Assembly (NCBI RefSeq): GCF_038002605.1
Contig: NZ_JBBOCT010000001.1
Span: 4,154,001 to 4,218,000, forward strand
Source of the DNA: Bacillus sp. FSL K6-3431
GTDB lineage: Bacteria > Bacillota > Bacilli > Bacillales > Bacillaceae_C
Direction of reading: 5' to 3'
Length of the DNA stretch: 64,000 nucleotides
Position 1 is the stretch's first letter. Each line of letters opens with the position of its first letter. Of this stretch, positions 1 through 8,343 are shown one piece after another. The position numbers and the translations under genes were made by a program. The notes below the pieces were generated by a model that was given only the letters and a program-made list of their open reading frames with translations, had not been told where the DNA came from and made no database searches.

Positions 1-32
1 ATGCGCATTATTATATAGTAAAAGTAACAGAA

Positions 33-76
33 CCCACCACGCCTCTTAACAATGCGTACCAAGGTGGGATTTTTTA
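33..76 (+). terminator. Rho-independent terminator of an upstream gene
   Basis: CCCACC (33-38) pairs with GGTGGG (63-68), and an inner ACGC (39-42) pairs with GCGT (54-57). A T-rich run follows directly. It would end a plus-strand transcript from a gene left of the window. Confidence 0.6.
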
Positions 77-118
77 TTATATAATAAGCTTTCATCGGAT
101 TCATTAAGACCATTCAAA

Positions 119-150
119 GGATAACCCACTAGAGGGAATAGGGGTTATCC
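119..150 (-). terminator. Inverted repeat at the end of the Crp/Fnr-family gene
   Basis: GGATAACCC (119-127) pairs perfectly with GGGTTATCC (142-150), six bases beyond the stop of the minus-strand regulator. Read on the minus strand the U-run is short, so the terminator is weak or bidirectional. Confidence 0.5.
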
Positions 151-155
151 ATTTG

Positions 156-854
156 TTACTTATATCGGATTCCATTGGACAATTCTTCTAAATTAGTCCA
201 ATTTAATATACGAATAAAACTTTTGTCTTTCTCAATAATATTCTTACGAGAAAGAGAATGAATAACTCGATTTAGATGGCGATATGTTGTGCCAATTAAA
301 TCAGCAATCTCTTGAATATTTGAAGTCTTTATCTCTATTCCAAAGTTATTATCAGACTCAGGTGATATGGTGGACATAAGATAACTCGCAAATTTGTTTT
401 CCACAGATGCTAATAAATTTACACGAGAAGCTGTTGTACAAGTTTGAAGCTTATAGCTTACATGTTCTAAAAGTGTATGTAAAAACTTTGGGTTATCCAT
501 TTCATGGTGTTTTATATAATCAAAATGTAGTCCAATCAACAAGCATGGATCAACTGCTTTAACTTGTGATTGGACGGGAACGTCACGAATTAGTTCGATA
601 TCACCAATAATGGAAAACGGTTGAACAAATCTTAGTAATAATGACTTTCCAGTTTCGACACTTGATGTTATTTTCACCTTCCCTTCCACTAAAAATAACA
701 GTGATTTCGCCTCCATCCCTTCCAGTAGAATAACTTCATCTGGTTCATATTGCTGCAAAGTAAACGGGAGTTGTTTTGCTTGGTCAAATATTTTCTCCAT
801 ATTAAATTCGCGTAGTTTTAATTTAAGTAGCTTCGAGTCTAGAATATATTTCAT
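156..854 (-). CDS. Crp/Fnr-family transcriptional regulator, YeiL-like
   Basis: 232-aa regulator with an N-terminal cyclic-nucleotide-binding-like beta-barrel (about residues 20-120, including a GDIEL stretch) and a C-terminal Crp-type helix-turn-helix with the recognition segment IGTTYRHLNRV. The YRHL signature and the GDIEL/GEIEL segment match my memory of E. coli YeiL. No cysteine cluster for an Fe-S centre is visible in the N-terminus. I chose the ATG at 854 because AAAGGAG lies just upstream; the frame stays open to 974 but has no ribosome binding site there. The gene is divergent from the HAD phosphatase, with a shared control region at 855-943. Effector and targets are unknown. Confidence 0.8.
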   Translation of the reverse strand: MKYILDSKLLKLKLREFNMEKIFDQAKQLPFTLQQYEPDEVILLEGMEAKSLLFLVEGKVKITSSVETGKSLLLRFVQPFSIIGDIELIRDVPVQSQVKAVDPCLLIGLHFDYIKHHEMDNPKFLHTLLEHVSYKLQTCTTASRVNLLASVENKFASYLMSTISPESDNNFGIEIKTSNIQEIADLIGTTYRHLNRVIHSLSRKNIIEKDKSFIRILNWTNLEELSNGIRYK

Positions 855-870
855 ATAGAAACTCCTTTTG

Positions 871-893
871 GGACGTATGTCCTTTTCATTATA
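871..893 (-). promoter_or_regulatory. Candidate operator and -10 box for the Crp/Fnr-type gene
   Basis: GGACGTATGTCC (871-882) is an imperfect dyad flanked by T-rich arms. It lies just downstream of a minus-strand TATAAT (893-888), so a regulator bound here would cover the transcription start. Autoregulation is an inference. Confidence 0.3.
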
Positions 894-943
894 AAATAAA
901 TTGATATGATAAGAAAAATAAAAAGATGTGGGAGTGGCGTAGA

Positions 944-1726
944 ATGAAATTTGTATTTGATTTAGATGGGACAATTTGCTTTAAAGGTCAGCCAGTTTCC
1001 GAAAAATTATTAATTGCATTAGAAAAATTAGTAGGGCAAGGGCATGAAGTCATTTTTGCTTCAGCTAGACCAGTACGCGATTTACTCCCCGTCCTGCATG
1101 AACGTTTTCATCAATACCCAATGATCGCGGGTAATGGCTCAATGGTTGCAATAAAGGGGAAAACCATATCAACGGTCAGTTTTGATGAAGAGACACTCGA
1201 GAATATTGTTCATTTAATAAGAGCTTATAATGTTTCTTATTTGATAGATGGTGATTGGGATTATGCCTATACAGGACCAGGTATCCATCCAATTTTGAAT
1301 AATCTTGATCCACAAAGACGTGCTAAAAACGTTAAATTGGATGAATTAGAGTCAATCTTAAAAATTTTAATGCTTACTTCAGATAATATGGAAGCTATCC
1401 AAAAACGGCTTAGCAAACTTGATGTTGTTGTTCACTCACATGGAAATGAGAGAGTTTTAGATATAAGTCCAAGCGGCATAGACAAGTGGAGTGGATTGCA
1501 AAAATTGGGTGTACAAGAAGGAGAATATATAGCGTTTGGTAATGATGCGAATGATATTACAATGTTTCAACATGCAATGTATTCAATTATGATTGGTGAA
1601 AGTCAACAACTAGCCCCGTATTCATCTGAGCAATTGTCAATAAGTGAAGATATAGAAAACCTTCTAGTGCAAAAACTTAATGAATTGGGAGATACAAATT
1701 CAATCATTAAATTAGTAAGTTTATAA
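944..1726 (+). CDS. HAD superfamily IIB (Cof-type) phosphatase
   Basis: 260-aa haloacid-dehalogenase-type hydrolase. Motif I is at the very N-terminus (FDLDGTIC), with the nucleophile and acid/base aspartates in DLDGT, and motif IV is GNDANDITMF near residue 205. A C2-type cap separates them, which places it in subfamily IIB (Cof/YidA type). These enzymes dephosphorylate sugar phosphates or small phosphorylated metabolites in the cytosol; the substrate cannot be read from sequence. The start is ATG 944, preceded by GGGAG at 930-934; an in-frame ATG at 926 lies upstream of that ribosome binding site and is less likely. Confidence 0.85.
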   Translation: MKFVFDLDGTICFKGQPVSEKLLIALEKLVGQGHEVIFASARPVRDLLPVLHERFHQYPMIAGNGSMVAIKGKTISTVSFDEETLENIVHLIRAYNVSYLIDGDWDYAYTGPGIHPILNNLDPQRRAKNVKLDELESILKILMLTSDNMEAIQKRLSKLDVVVHSHGNERVLDISPSGIDKWSGLQKLGVQEGEYIAFGNDANDITMFQHAMYSIMIGESQQLAPYSSEQLSISEDIENLLVQKLNELGDTNSIIKLVSL

Positions 1727-1759
1727 GCATTAACCTATACTTTTATGAAATTACTAAAG

Positions 1760-2107
1760 CCTACATTATCGTCATAGATGTTGGCAACGTTCTTGGTGAG
1801 TTGCTGCTTACAGAAAGGGTGTATTTGATAAAGTTCTTTTCCCGAAGCAAAGGCTGATGATTGCACGATTTTTTTATTTCCGAGGTGCATATCGCCGATG
1901 AAACAACATCGATGGTGGATGCTGGTTCTCACTCTACGATTCTTGATATGCTTATGAAGCTATAATATGACGTTTGTTTTTTCACTCATGAGATGTAGGA
2001 TTAGCTTATTATGTAGGCGATACACTCTATATCGTGTTCTACTTAACTCTCCACATCCATATACTCAACAACTCATTCCTGAAATTCCAAAACTGCGTGA
2101 AGGATAG
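1760..2107 (+). pseudogene. Decayed oligopeptide-type ABC transporter ATPase (C-terminal part)
   Basis: Three plus-strand frames together spell the C-terminal half of an Opp/Dpp-type ATPase: QRLMIAR after a degraded signature motif, then HIADETTSMVDA (Walker B plus D-loop; the usual DEPTS reads DETTS), FFTHEM near the switch histidine, GLAYYVGDTLY, and the tail LLNSPHPYTQQLIPEIP ending at TAG 2105-2107. Frameshifts and in-frame stops break it, and the Walker A half is absent. The family assignment rests on these conserved segments in the right order. No permease or binding-protein gene lies nearby, so this is an isolated relic. Confidence 0.65.
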
Positions 2108-2561
2108 CAGTTATATTGATGGTTGATACTTAGTATGTGATCTTGAAAATAAACTATAAAATACAAGATTAGAGAAGCAATTTCATAATAGAGATTTCCG
2201 TATTAAAATCCGAACAATGTTGTTTTGCGCTCCAGGCGGTGAGCCTTCTCGATTGCTTCGCGCCCTGCGGGGTCTCACCTGTCCCTCTAATCCCGCAGGA
2301 GTCGCCGCCTTTCGCTCCAATCATCTAAATTGAAAACTTCTATTTACTAAAAATTTATTTACCCTGAATCTTAATGTTCACGTATTTCACTTAAATAGTC
2401 ATTTATGGAATTGATTCTAGAAAGTAAAAAAAATTGATTTATTACAAGAATGTTTCTTAAATAGCTGGATGCAGAGGTTCTTTTCTTTTCTTGATAGAGT
2501 GCTATAATTTTTCTATTAAGCAATAAGAAAGAATTTTTTGAAATGGTAGGGAGTGAGTTAA
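2108..2561. other. Gene-free stretch before the LarA-like gene
   Basis: It holds the GC-rich repeat at 2217-2327 and otherwise AT-rich DNA. I see no coding signal and no clear sigma-A promoter. GGGAG at 2549-2553 is the ribosome binding site of the next gene. Confidence 0.5.
2217..2327. repeat. GC-rich imperfect-palindrome intergenic repeat
   Basis: A GC-rich island in AT-rich DNA containing GCGCTCCAGGCGGTGAG near the left end, CCTGCGGGG and CCCGCAGGAG in the middle, and GTCGCCGCCTTTCGCTCC near the right end. GGCGG and CCGCC, and CTGCGGG and CCCGCAG, give nested pairing. Similar segments (a CCCGCAGGAGTCGCCGCCTTCCGCTCC core) are, from memory, dispersed between genes in many Bacillaceae genomes. 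It carries no ORF. Confidence 0.6.
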
Positions 2562-3815
2562 ATGTTATTTCCAAGGATGGCGAAAATAAAACAGAATTTT
2601 GTAGTTAAGAGTATAGATGACATAGCGGGAAAAATAGCAGAAGAAGTAATCCACGTCCAAATCGATGAGAAAATAAAAGCGAATATGGAGATTGCGATTA
2701 CAGTAGGGAGTCGCGGAATCGCCAATATCCCGCTCATAGTTAAAAGTGTTGCAGATGAGGTGAAACAAAGGGGAGCGATCCCATTCATCATTCCTGCAAT
2801 GGGGAGTCATGGTGGCGCTACTGCTGAAGGACAAGTGGAAATTCTTGAGAGTTTAGGAGTAACTAAGGAGTCAACAGGATGTGAAATCCGTTCATCGATG
2901 GAAGTTGTCGACTTAGGGAAAACAGAAGAAGGAATTCCTGTATATATTGATAAACATGCATATAAAGCGGACGGAATTATTATTATGGGACGAGTAAAAC
3001 CACATACAGATTTTAGTAGTGACATTGAAAGTGGTCTCTTAAAAATGGCTTCAATTGGGATGGGGAAGCATAAACAGGCACTCACACTTCATTCACATGG
3101 AATTAAAGGGATACGCGACATGATGCCAGCAGTTGGGAATGTAGTACTTGAAAAGTCTAAAGTCTTATTCGGAATCGCGATTGTGGAAAATGCTCATGAA
3201 GAAACCGCAATAATAGAAGCCATTGAAACCGCAAATGTTGAACAGCGGGAAAGAAAACTAATTAAAGCAGCATATGGATTAATGCCAAGCTTACCAGTAA
3301 AGGAATTAGACATTTTAATTGTCGATGAAATTGGGAAAGATTATAGTGGGACAGGGTTAGACACTAATATTATTGGTCGCCTTCGCGTATTGGGTGTAGA
3401 TGAACCAGAAATTCCCAAGATCAACTATTTAATTGCTTCGGATTTAAGTGAAGCGAGTCACGGAAACGCGCTGGGAATTGGGCTTGCAGACATAACAACA
3501 AAACGATTATTTGAAAAAATTGATATAAAAGCGATGAACGAAAATGTGATTACAAGTACATTTCTAGATAGAGCGAAAATTCCAATTGTCCTTGATAACG
3601 ATATAGAAGCCTTGAAAACGGCCCTCCGCGCAAGCTGGGGAATGAACCCTAAAGAAGCGAAAATTCTTCGTATTCCTAACACACTACATATCGGTGAATT
3701 ATATGTTTCAGAAGTGCTTTTTCAAGAGTTGAAAAATGAAAGGAATATTGAAGTATTGGAAGAACTGCAAGAAATGACATTTGATCAAGATGGTTATTTT
3801 TTACCGCTGAAATAG
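2562..3815 (+). CDS. LarA-like (DUF2088) protein
   Basis: 417-aa cytosolic protein of the lactate-racemase-domain family. It shows the N-terminal SRGIANIPLIVKSV segment, the glycine-rich GSHGGATAEGQ around residue 80, and GRVKPHTDF near residue 145, features of LarA-fold proteins. Family members include the nickel-pincer lactate racemase and many uncharacterised paralogues. No larB, larC or larE gene is nearby, so lactate racemisation is not supported and the substrate stays open. The start ATG 2562 follows GGGAGTGAG. The gene stands alone; alaR begins 144 bp downstream. Confidence 0.7.
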   Translation: MLFPRMAKIKQNFVVKSIDDIAGKIAEEVIHVQIDEKIKANMEIAITVGSRGIANIPLIVKSVADEVKQRGAIPFIIPAMGSHGGATAEGQVEILESLGVTKESTGCEIRSSMEVVDLGKTEEGIPVYIDKHAYKADGIIIMGRVKPHTDFSSDIESGLLKMASIGMGKHKQALTLHSHGIKGIRDMMPAVGNVVLEKSKVLFGIAIVENAHEETAIIEAIETANVEQRERKLIKAAYGLMPSLPVKELDILIVDEIGKDYSGTGLDTNIIGRLRVLGVDEPEIPKINYLIASDLSEASHGNALGIGLADITTKRLFEKIDIKAMNENVITSTFLDRAKIPIVLDNDIEALKTALRASWGMNPKEAKILRIPNTLHIGELYVSEVLFQELKNERNIEVLEELQEMTFDQDGYFLPLK

Positions 3816-3959
3816 AAGTAGAATGTATGAAGACTTTTGATCTAAGCTCAAAGATTACTATGATTCGGACAATTTTTTTGGCTGATATATTTTAAAAAAT
3901 ATAAAAAGCAGTATAATTAACAGAGGTAGACTTGATTTTTTGATTAGAGGAGCATAAAG

Positions 3960-4463
3960 ATGAAACTAAATAACGATGAAATTGAGATTTTATCTATACT
4001 GGAAGAGAATCATAAACTTCCTATGCAAGATATTGCCATGATGATGAATACAAGTGTTGAAAACGTTGAAAATACGATCAAAAAATTAGAAGCAGAAAAA
4101 ATCATTGTTAGTTATCCAGCATTAATTAATTGGAGCAAAGTAGAAGGAAAAGAAGTCATTGAAGCGATGATTGATGTAAAAGTAACGCCTAAACGTGGTG
4201 TCGGATTTGATGAGGTTGCGGAAAGGATTTATCGCTTTCCAGAAGTAACCTCATTATATCTCATGTCAGGTACATATGATTTATCCATCACGATTGAAGG
4301 TAGAACGATGACAGAGGTAGCTAAATTCGTCTCCAATAAATTATCAACAATTGATAATGTTGTATCAACAACTACTCACTTTATGTTAAAAAGATATAAG
4401 CATGATGGTGTAATATTGGAAGATAAAGATGATACTGACCGCAGAATGGTGGTATCTCCGTGA
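3960..4463 (+). CDS. alaR: Lrp/AsnC-family regulator AlaR
   Basis: 167-aa regulator with an N-terminal Lrp-type winged helix (residues 1-60; LPMQDIAMMMNTSVENVENTIKKLE) and a C-terminal RAM ligand-binding domain (about 70-150; GTYDLSITIEGRT). Length, domain order and the four-base overlap with an aminotransferase gene match B. subtilis alaR (yugG)-alaT (yugH). There AlaR controls alaT, so the likely role is alanine-responsive activation of the next gene. AGAGGAG precedes ATG 3960. The AT-rich dyad ATATTTTAAAAAATAT just before it (near 3886-3902) is a possible binding site. Confidence 0.85.
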   Translation: MKLNNDEIEILSILEENHKLPMQDIAMMMNTSVENVENTIKKLEAEKIIVSYPALINWSKVEGKEVIEAMIDVKVTPKRGVGFDEVAERIYRFPEVTSLYLMSGTYDLSITIEGRTMTEVAKFVSNKLSTIDNVVSTTTHFMLKRYKHDGVILEDKDDTDRRMVVSP

Positions 4464-5629
4464 ATTATCAAGGTTATTTGTCAGAAACAGCTAAGCAGAT
4501 TCAACCATCAGGGATAAGGAAGTTTTTTGATCTAGCATCTAGTATGAAAGATGTTATTTCCTTAGGGGTTGGTGAACCTGATTTCATTACTCCCTGGAAT
4601 GTAAGGGAAACAACGATTGCCTCCTTAGAAGAAGGCTACACTTCCTATACAGCTAATGCTGGATTAATGGAATTGAGACAGGAGATTTCTGCTTACTTAA
4701 AAAGACGTTTTCATGCTAGTTACGCCGCAGAGGACGAAATCATCGTGACCGTTGGAGCTAGTCAAGCATTAGATTTAGCTTTTCGTACGTTATTAAACGA
4801 AGGTGACGAAGTATTAATAGTAGAACCAGCATTTGTTTCCTATGCCTCTCTCGTTACAATGGCTGGCGGAACACCGATCCCGATTTCAACAAATGCCGAC
4901 AATGGTTTCAAAGTAACACAAGAACTAATGGAAGAAAAGATTACGGATAAAACGAAGGCGATTTTATTATGTTCACCAAATAATCCCACAGGGACTTATT
5001 TAAACGCTGAAGAACTGACAGAAATTGCAGAAGTAGTAAAAAAACATGATTTGATTGTCGTTTCAGACGAAATTTACGCTGAATTAACTTATGATGAGGT
5101 GTATTCAAGCATCACCTCGATTGAAGGAATGTTCGAAAGAACGATTTTAATCAATGGTTTCTCCAAAGGATTTGCGATGACAGGGTGGAGACTAGGTTTT
5201 GTAGCGGCTCCTAGCGAAATTACACAAGTGATGCTAAAAATTCATCAATTTACTACGATGTGTGCGCCACATATGCTACAACACGGTGCGATCGAGGCAT
5301 TACGCAATAGTGATGACATTGTAGAAAAGATGAAAAACAATTACCGCAGAAGAAGAAACTATATCGTCCAATCACTAAACATGATTGGCTTAGATTGCCA
5401 TACACCAGGTGGCGCCTTTTACGTCTTCCCTTCGATTAAAGGAACAGGACTAACTTCCAATGAATTTGCTGAACAATTATTGAAACAGGAAAAAGTAGCA
5501 GTAGTTCCTGGAAGTGCATTCGGTCAAAGCGGAGAAGGGTATGTAAGATGCTCCTATGCAACATCGATGGAGCAGTTGCAAGAGGCGATGAAACGAATAC
5601 AGAGGTTTGTGGATGCGTTAGTTCACTAG
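4460..5629 (+). CDS. alaT: Alanine aminotransferase AlaT (class I PLP enzyme)
   Basis: 389-aa fold-type I aminotransferase. Visible motifs are SLGVGEPDF near the N-terminus, PNNPTGTY in the middle, SDEIYAELTY, the PLP lysine K236 in FSKGFAMTGWRLGF, and the C-terminal arginine region VRCSYATS. It starts with GTG 4460, overlapping the alaR stop (GTGA), so the two are translationally coupled. By comparison with B. subtilis YugH it should interconvert alanine and pyruvate with glutamate/2-oxoglutarate. Related PatA-type enzymes look similar, but the alaR partner supports AlaT. Confidence 0.85.
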   Translation: MNYQGYLSETAKQIQPSGIRKFFDLASSMKDVISLGVGEPDFITPWNVRETTIASLEEGYTSYTANAGLMELRQEISAYLKRRFHASYAAEDEIIVTVGASQALDLAFRTLLNEGDEVLIVEPAFVSYASLVTMAGGTPIPISTNADNGFKVTQELMEEKITDKTKAILLCSPNNPTGTYLNAEELTEIAEVVKKHDLIVVSDEIYAELTYDEVYSSITSIEGMFERTILINGFSKGFAMTGWRLGFVAAPSEITQVMLKIHQFTTMCAPHMLQHGAIEALRNSDDIVEKMKNNYRRRRNYIVQSLNMIGLDCHTPGGAFYVFPSIKGTGLTSNEFAEQLLKQEKVAVVPGSAFGQSGEGYVRCSYATSMEQLQEAMKRIQRFVDALVH

Positions 5630-6214
5630 AGGGTATTACATATTCCGATAGAGAGGTTACAAGCTCAGCGTTTTTTGGTGGTATTTCGATTGCTGATGCA
5701 CGAGTAAAACGCTGGATAAAAGTTTGTGGGGAGAAAATTAGTGCAATGCTAACTTTTTGCTAACCTCTGATTTCGGAACGCTTTACACTTTACCTTTAGA
5801 ATAGTCTTTTATAAAGGTATTTTGGCCATGTGCGCGTATATGAGGAACGCTCATCACTTTCCGGAGGTTTTTTTCAGTAGGGAGCGATATGGTTTTGTAT
5901 GTGGTAGAGAGCAGCTCGGTTTAGAAGCAAAAAAGCGGACTATACAAACGATGGAATATGAAGTGAACATGAAATACCCGCTAAACATTATTTAGTGGGT
6001 ATTTCGCATTGCTGTCGATTGAATAATAGAATCTAGCTATAAAAAGCCTGCTGGAGAAGATATAACGTTGAATGTGTTAGTGACAATAAAATAAGCCGCT
6101 TTTCCATATTTATGCTCATATGTGAAAATGCCTTCAAAAGTATCTTTGGTATTTTTTTAGCACAACTGTAAAATAGTTCTCATTTACCAACCTAAATGAT
6201 TAAATATAGACTAT
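5630..6214. other. Gene-free stretch between alaT and the NRPS/PKS cluster
   Basis: It contains short decayed coding-like pieces. One frame at about 5888-5997 reads YGFVCGREQLGLEAKKRTIQ and ends at TAG; I do not recognise it and it has no start or ribosome binding site. A perfect dyad GAAATACCCGCTAAA / TTTAGTGGGTATTTC (5971-5985 / 5991-6005) could act as a terminator but has no T-run. It marks the left edge of the cluster. Confidence 0.45.
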
Positions 6215-6934
6215 CTACAAAAAGTCAGAACGGTCCATTATTTTTATACATAAATTATTTATATGCTCTAGATCCGTGCAACAAACAGCAACTATATAAT
6301 TTTTCCCTAATTGATATAATCGGAAATAAAACTGACTAAAAGAAAGATTAGTGTTTCTAATCGAAATTTTATTTTGAGACCAATCATCCATATCAAACCC
6401 AAAACTATCCATAGGAAATAGAAGACCTTGTCCGATTGCTTTAACAAATGCCTCTTTTAAGGTCCAAATACTAAAGAAAAATGATAACTGTCTTTCAGGA
6501 GGGGTGTTTTGTAAATGATCAATCTCTTCTTGAGTTAAGCATAGTTTTGATATGGAAAGATCTATGGGACGAACTTCTTCAACATCAACACCAATTCTTC
6601 CAGTTGTAGTAACTCCAGATATAATCCATTCGCCGGAATGGGATAGATTAAAATCGCCTTCCCATCCGTAAAAATTTTCCAGATAAGGCCGCCCATTTTG
6701 ATCTCTCTTAATAGAGAGATCATGTACTGGTAATGGTAACAATATCCGTAAGCGCTTTCTGATAAATAAACTAGCAAATAATGTTCTTTGTTGATCTTCT
6801 AATTTATGGAACCTCAAAATTCTTTGTCTCTCATTGTTTGGTAATTCCTTAAGTTTCATTTCAATACATTTGTATGGCAGTGGACTTCCTAACTTAAATG
6901 CAATAATTTCTGAATAACGATCAGTTTTCTTCAT
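6215..6934 (-). CDS. Sfp-type 4'-phosphopantetheinyl transferase
   Basis: 239-aa Sfp/AcpT-type enzyme that moves phosphopantetheine from CoA to the serine of carrier domains. The three conserved regions are present: NLSHSG (residues 96-101), GVDVEEV (115-121, magnesium ligands D117 and E119) and WTLKEAFVKAIGQGL (157-171, catalytic E161). Length matches Sfp (about 225-240 aa). It is transcribed away from the biosynthetic genes and is the likely activator of the seven carrier domains in the cluster. GTGAGGT lies upstream of ATG 6934. Confidence 0.93.
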   Translation of the reverse strand: MKKTDRYSEIIAFKLGSPLPYKCIEMKLKELPNNERQRILRFHKLEDQQRTLFASLFIRKRLRILLPLPVHDLSIKRDQNGRPYLENFYGWEGDFNLSHSGEWIISGVTTTGRIGVDVEEVRPIDLSISKLCLTQEEIDHLQNTPPERQLSFFFSIWTLKEAFVKAIGQGLLFPMDSFGFDMDDWSQNKISIRNTNLSFSQFYFRLYQLGKNYIVAVCCTDLEHINNLCIKIMDRSDFL

Positions 6935-7197
6935 GACTACCTCACTATTACCACGATTAAATGGTTTTTATATATTCTTAATTTATAATTAGTTTCACTT
7001 TTTATCAACATTTTATTAATTCTTTTGAGAGTAATATATGACTTTCTTAGCAGGAAAGATGAATATCTACTAATAAATCTTCAAGATAAATTGGATAAAT
7101 TTAGGTCTTTGTAACCCTTGTTAATTGAAATTTAAAAGGTTAAAATTACCAGTGTGAATAGTTAGTTAATTGACAAAATTGAGAAGGGTTGTATTTG
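6935..7197. promoter_or_regulatory. Divergent control region of the NRPS/PKS cluster
   Basis: 263 bp of very AT-rich DNA separate the PPTase gene (minus) from the first plus-strand cluster gene. Both transcripts must start here. TTGACA at 7170-7175 is too near the ribosome binding site to serve as the -35 box of the plus gene. I could not identify a convincing sigma-A pair, and no pathway-specific regulator is encoded in the cluster. Confidence 0.4.
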
Positions 7198-8232
7198 ATG
7201 GAAAATTCAAAGAACATAGAAGAGCTTGTGATGAATATTGATGACAGATTACCATTCTCTGGTGCAATTTTAATTCAAAGTGAACAAAATATCTTTGAAG
7301 GTGGGTTTGGCTATGCAAATCGAAGTGAACAAATCCCGATTTCGTCACTTACTAGATTTGGTATGGCATCCGGTTGTAAAGTTTTCACCTCAGTAGCTAT
7401 ATGTCAACTAGTTGAGAAGGGGATTTTAACTTTTGAAACCTGTCTCAAAGATTGTCTGGAGATCCCATTTCCACATTTTCATCCAAATATTACAATTCAT
7501 CATTTATTAACTCATACTTCAGGTATACCTGATTACTTCGATGAAGAAGTGATGAGTGATTTTGAAGAGTTATGGAAAGCTATTCCTGTGTATTCTATTA
7601 AATCGCCTAATGATTTTTTACCTATGTTCCAGGATGATCGTATGAAGTTTGATCCTGGAAGTAAGTTTTCTTATAGTAATGCAGGATTTATTTTACTTGG
7701 ATTGATTCTAGAAAAAGTGACAGGCATGACGTTTCCAGAGTATGTTAGGGAAAATATATTTGGAGTTTGTGATATGTCAGACTCAGGGTATTTCCGGATG
7801 GATCAACTGCCTGAACGGACCGCTTTAGGATATATTGATAGCGAAGATGATAATACTTGGAGAACAAACATCTATTCCGTACCTATAGTAGGGGGGCCAG
7901 ATGGGGGAGCATATACAACAGTATTAGATTTATCAAAGTTTTGGGATGGATTATTAAATATGAAACTACTAGGTAGAGAGTATACGGATAAGTTATTGAC
8001 CCCCTATGTGAAGAGCAACAAGAATATATATTACGGATATGGGGTTTGGATATCAATGAAAAATGATGATGTGCTCGAATATTTTATACTTGGATTTGAT
8101 CCAGGTGTTAGAATGCATTCATCTGTCAATGTGAAAATGAAAATACAGTCTCATGTCATGTCGAATATTGATCAAAGTATAGGTGAAATTGTAGCTGGAA
8201 TCGATAAGCTGGTTTTTGAAAAATGGACTTAG
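7198..8232 (+). CDS. Cytosolic serine hydrolase, beta-lactamase/PBP-like (class C fold)
   Basis: 344-aa serine hydrolase of the AmpC/penicillin-binding-protein-like family. The SxxK motif is S58-G-C-K61 (ASGCKVFT), the tyrosine motif is Y159-S-N161, and HTSGIPDYF is present; the third (KTG-type) motif is replaced near GFDPGVRMHS. There is no signal peptide or membrane segment, so it acts in the cytosol, unlike the exported peptidase encoded at 24701. The start is ATG 7198 behind GAGAAGGG; TTG 7189 overlaps that site. As first gene of the plus-strand cluster it may hydrolyse an intermediate or protect the producer. Both roles are inference. Confidence 0.75.
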   Translation: MENSKNIEELVMNIDDRLPFSGAILIQSEQNIFEGGFGYANRSEQIPISSLTRFGMASGCKVFTSVAICQLVEKGILTFETCLKDCLEIPFPHFHPNITIHHLLTHTSGIPDYFDEEVMSDFEELWKAIPVYSIKSPNDFLPMFQDDRMKFDPGSKFSYSNAGFILLGLILEKVTGMTFPEYVRENIFGVCDMSDSGYFRMDQLPERTALGYIDSEDDNTWRTNIYSVPIVGGPDGGAYTTVLDLSKFWDGLLNMKLLGREYTDKLLTPYVKSNKNIYYGYGVWISMKNDDVLEYFILGFDPGVRMHSSVNVKMKIQSHVMSNIDQSIGEIVAGIDKLVFEKWT

Positions 8233-8343
8233 GTTTTATTGTGAAAAAGAAATGTTCTTTCTTATGGATATCTAAAGAATAAGGAAATAGATGATTAGGT
8301 CGTAATTGAAAATCATTGATTTCTAAATAAAAGGAGTTATAAC

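Noticed and set aside
1735..1932. Minus-strand 65-codon frame
   Set aside because: The plus strand here carries the remains of an ABC ATPase, so the minus frame is an accident.
2558..2834. Minus-strand frames overlapping the LarA-like gene start
   Set aside because: They are fully within a well-supported plus-strand gene with a good ribosome binding site.
5548..5763. 71-codon plus-strand frame across the alaT end
   Set aside because: It mostly overlaps alaT in another frame and has no domain.
7198..8232. Beta-lactam resistance gene
   Set aside because: It has no signal peptide and the third motif is not KTG; cluster context fits better than resistance.
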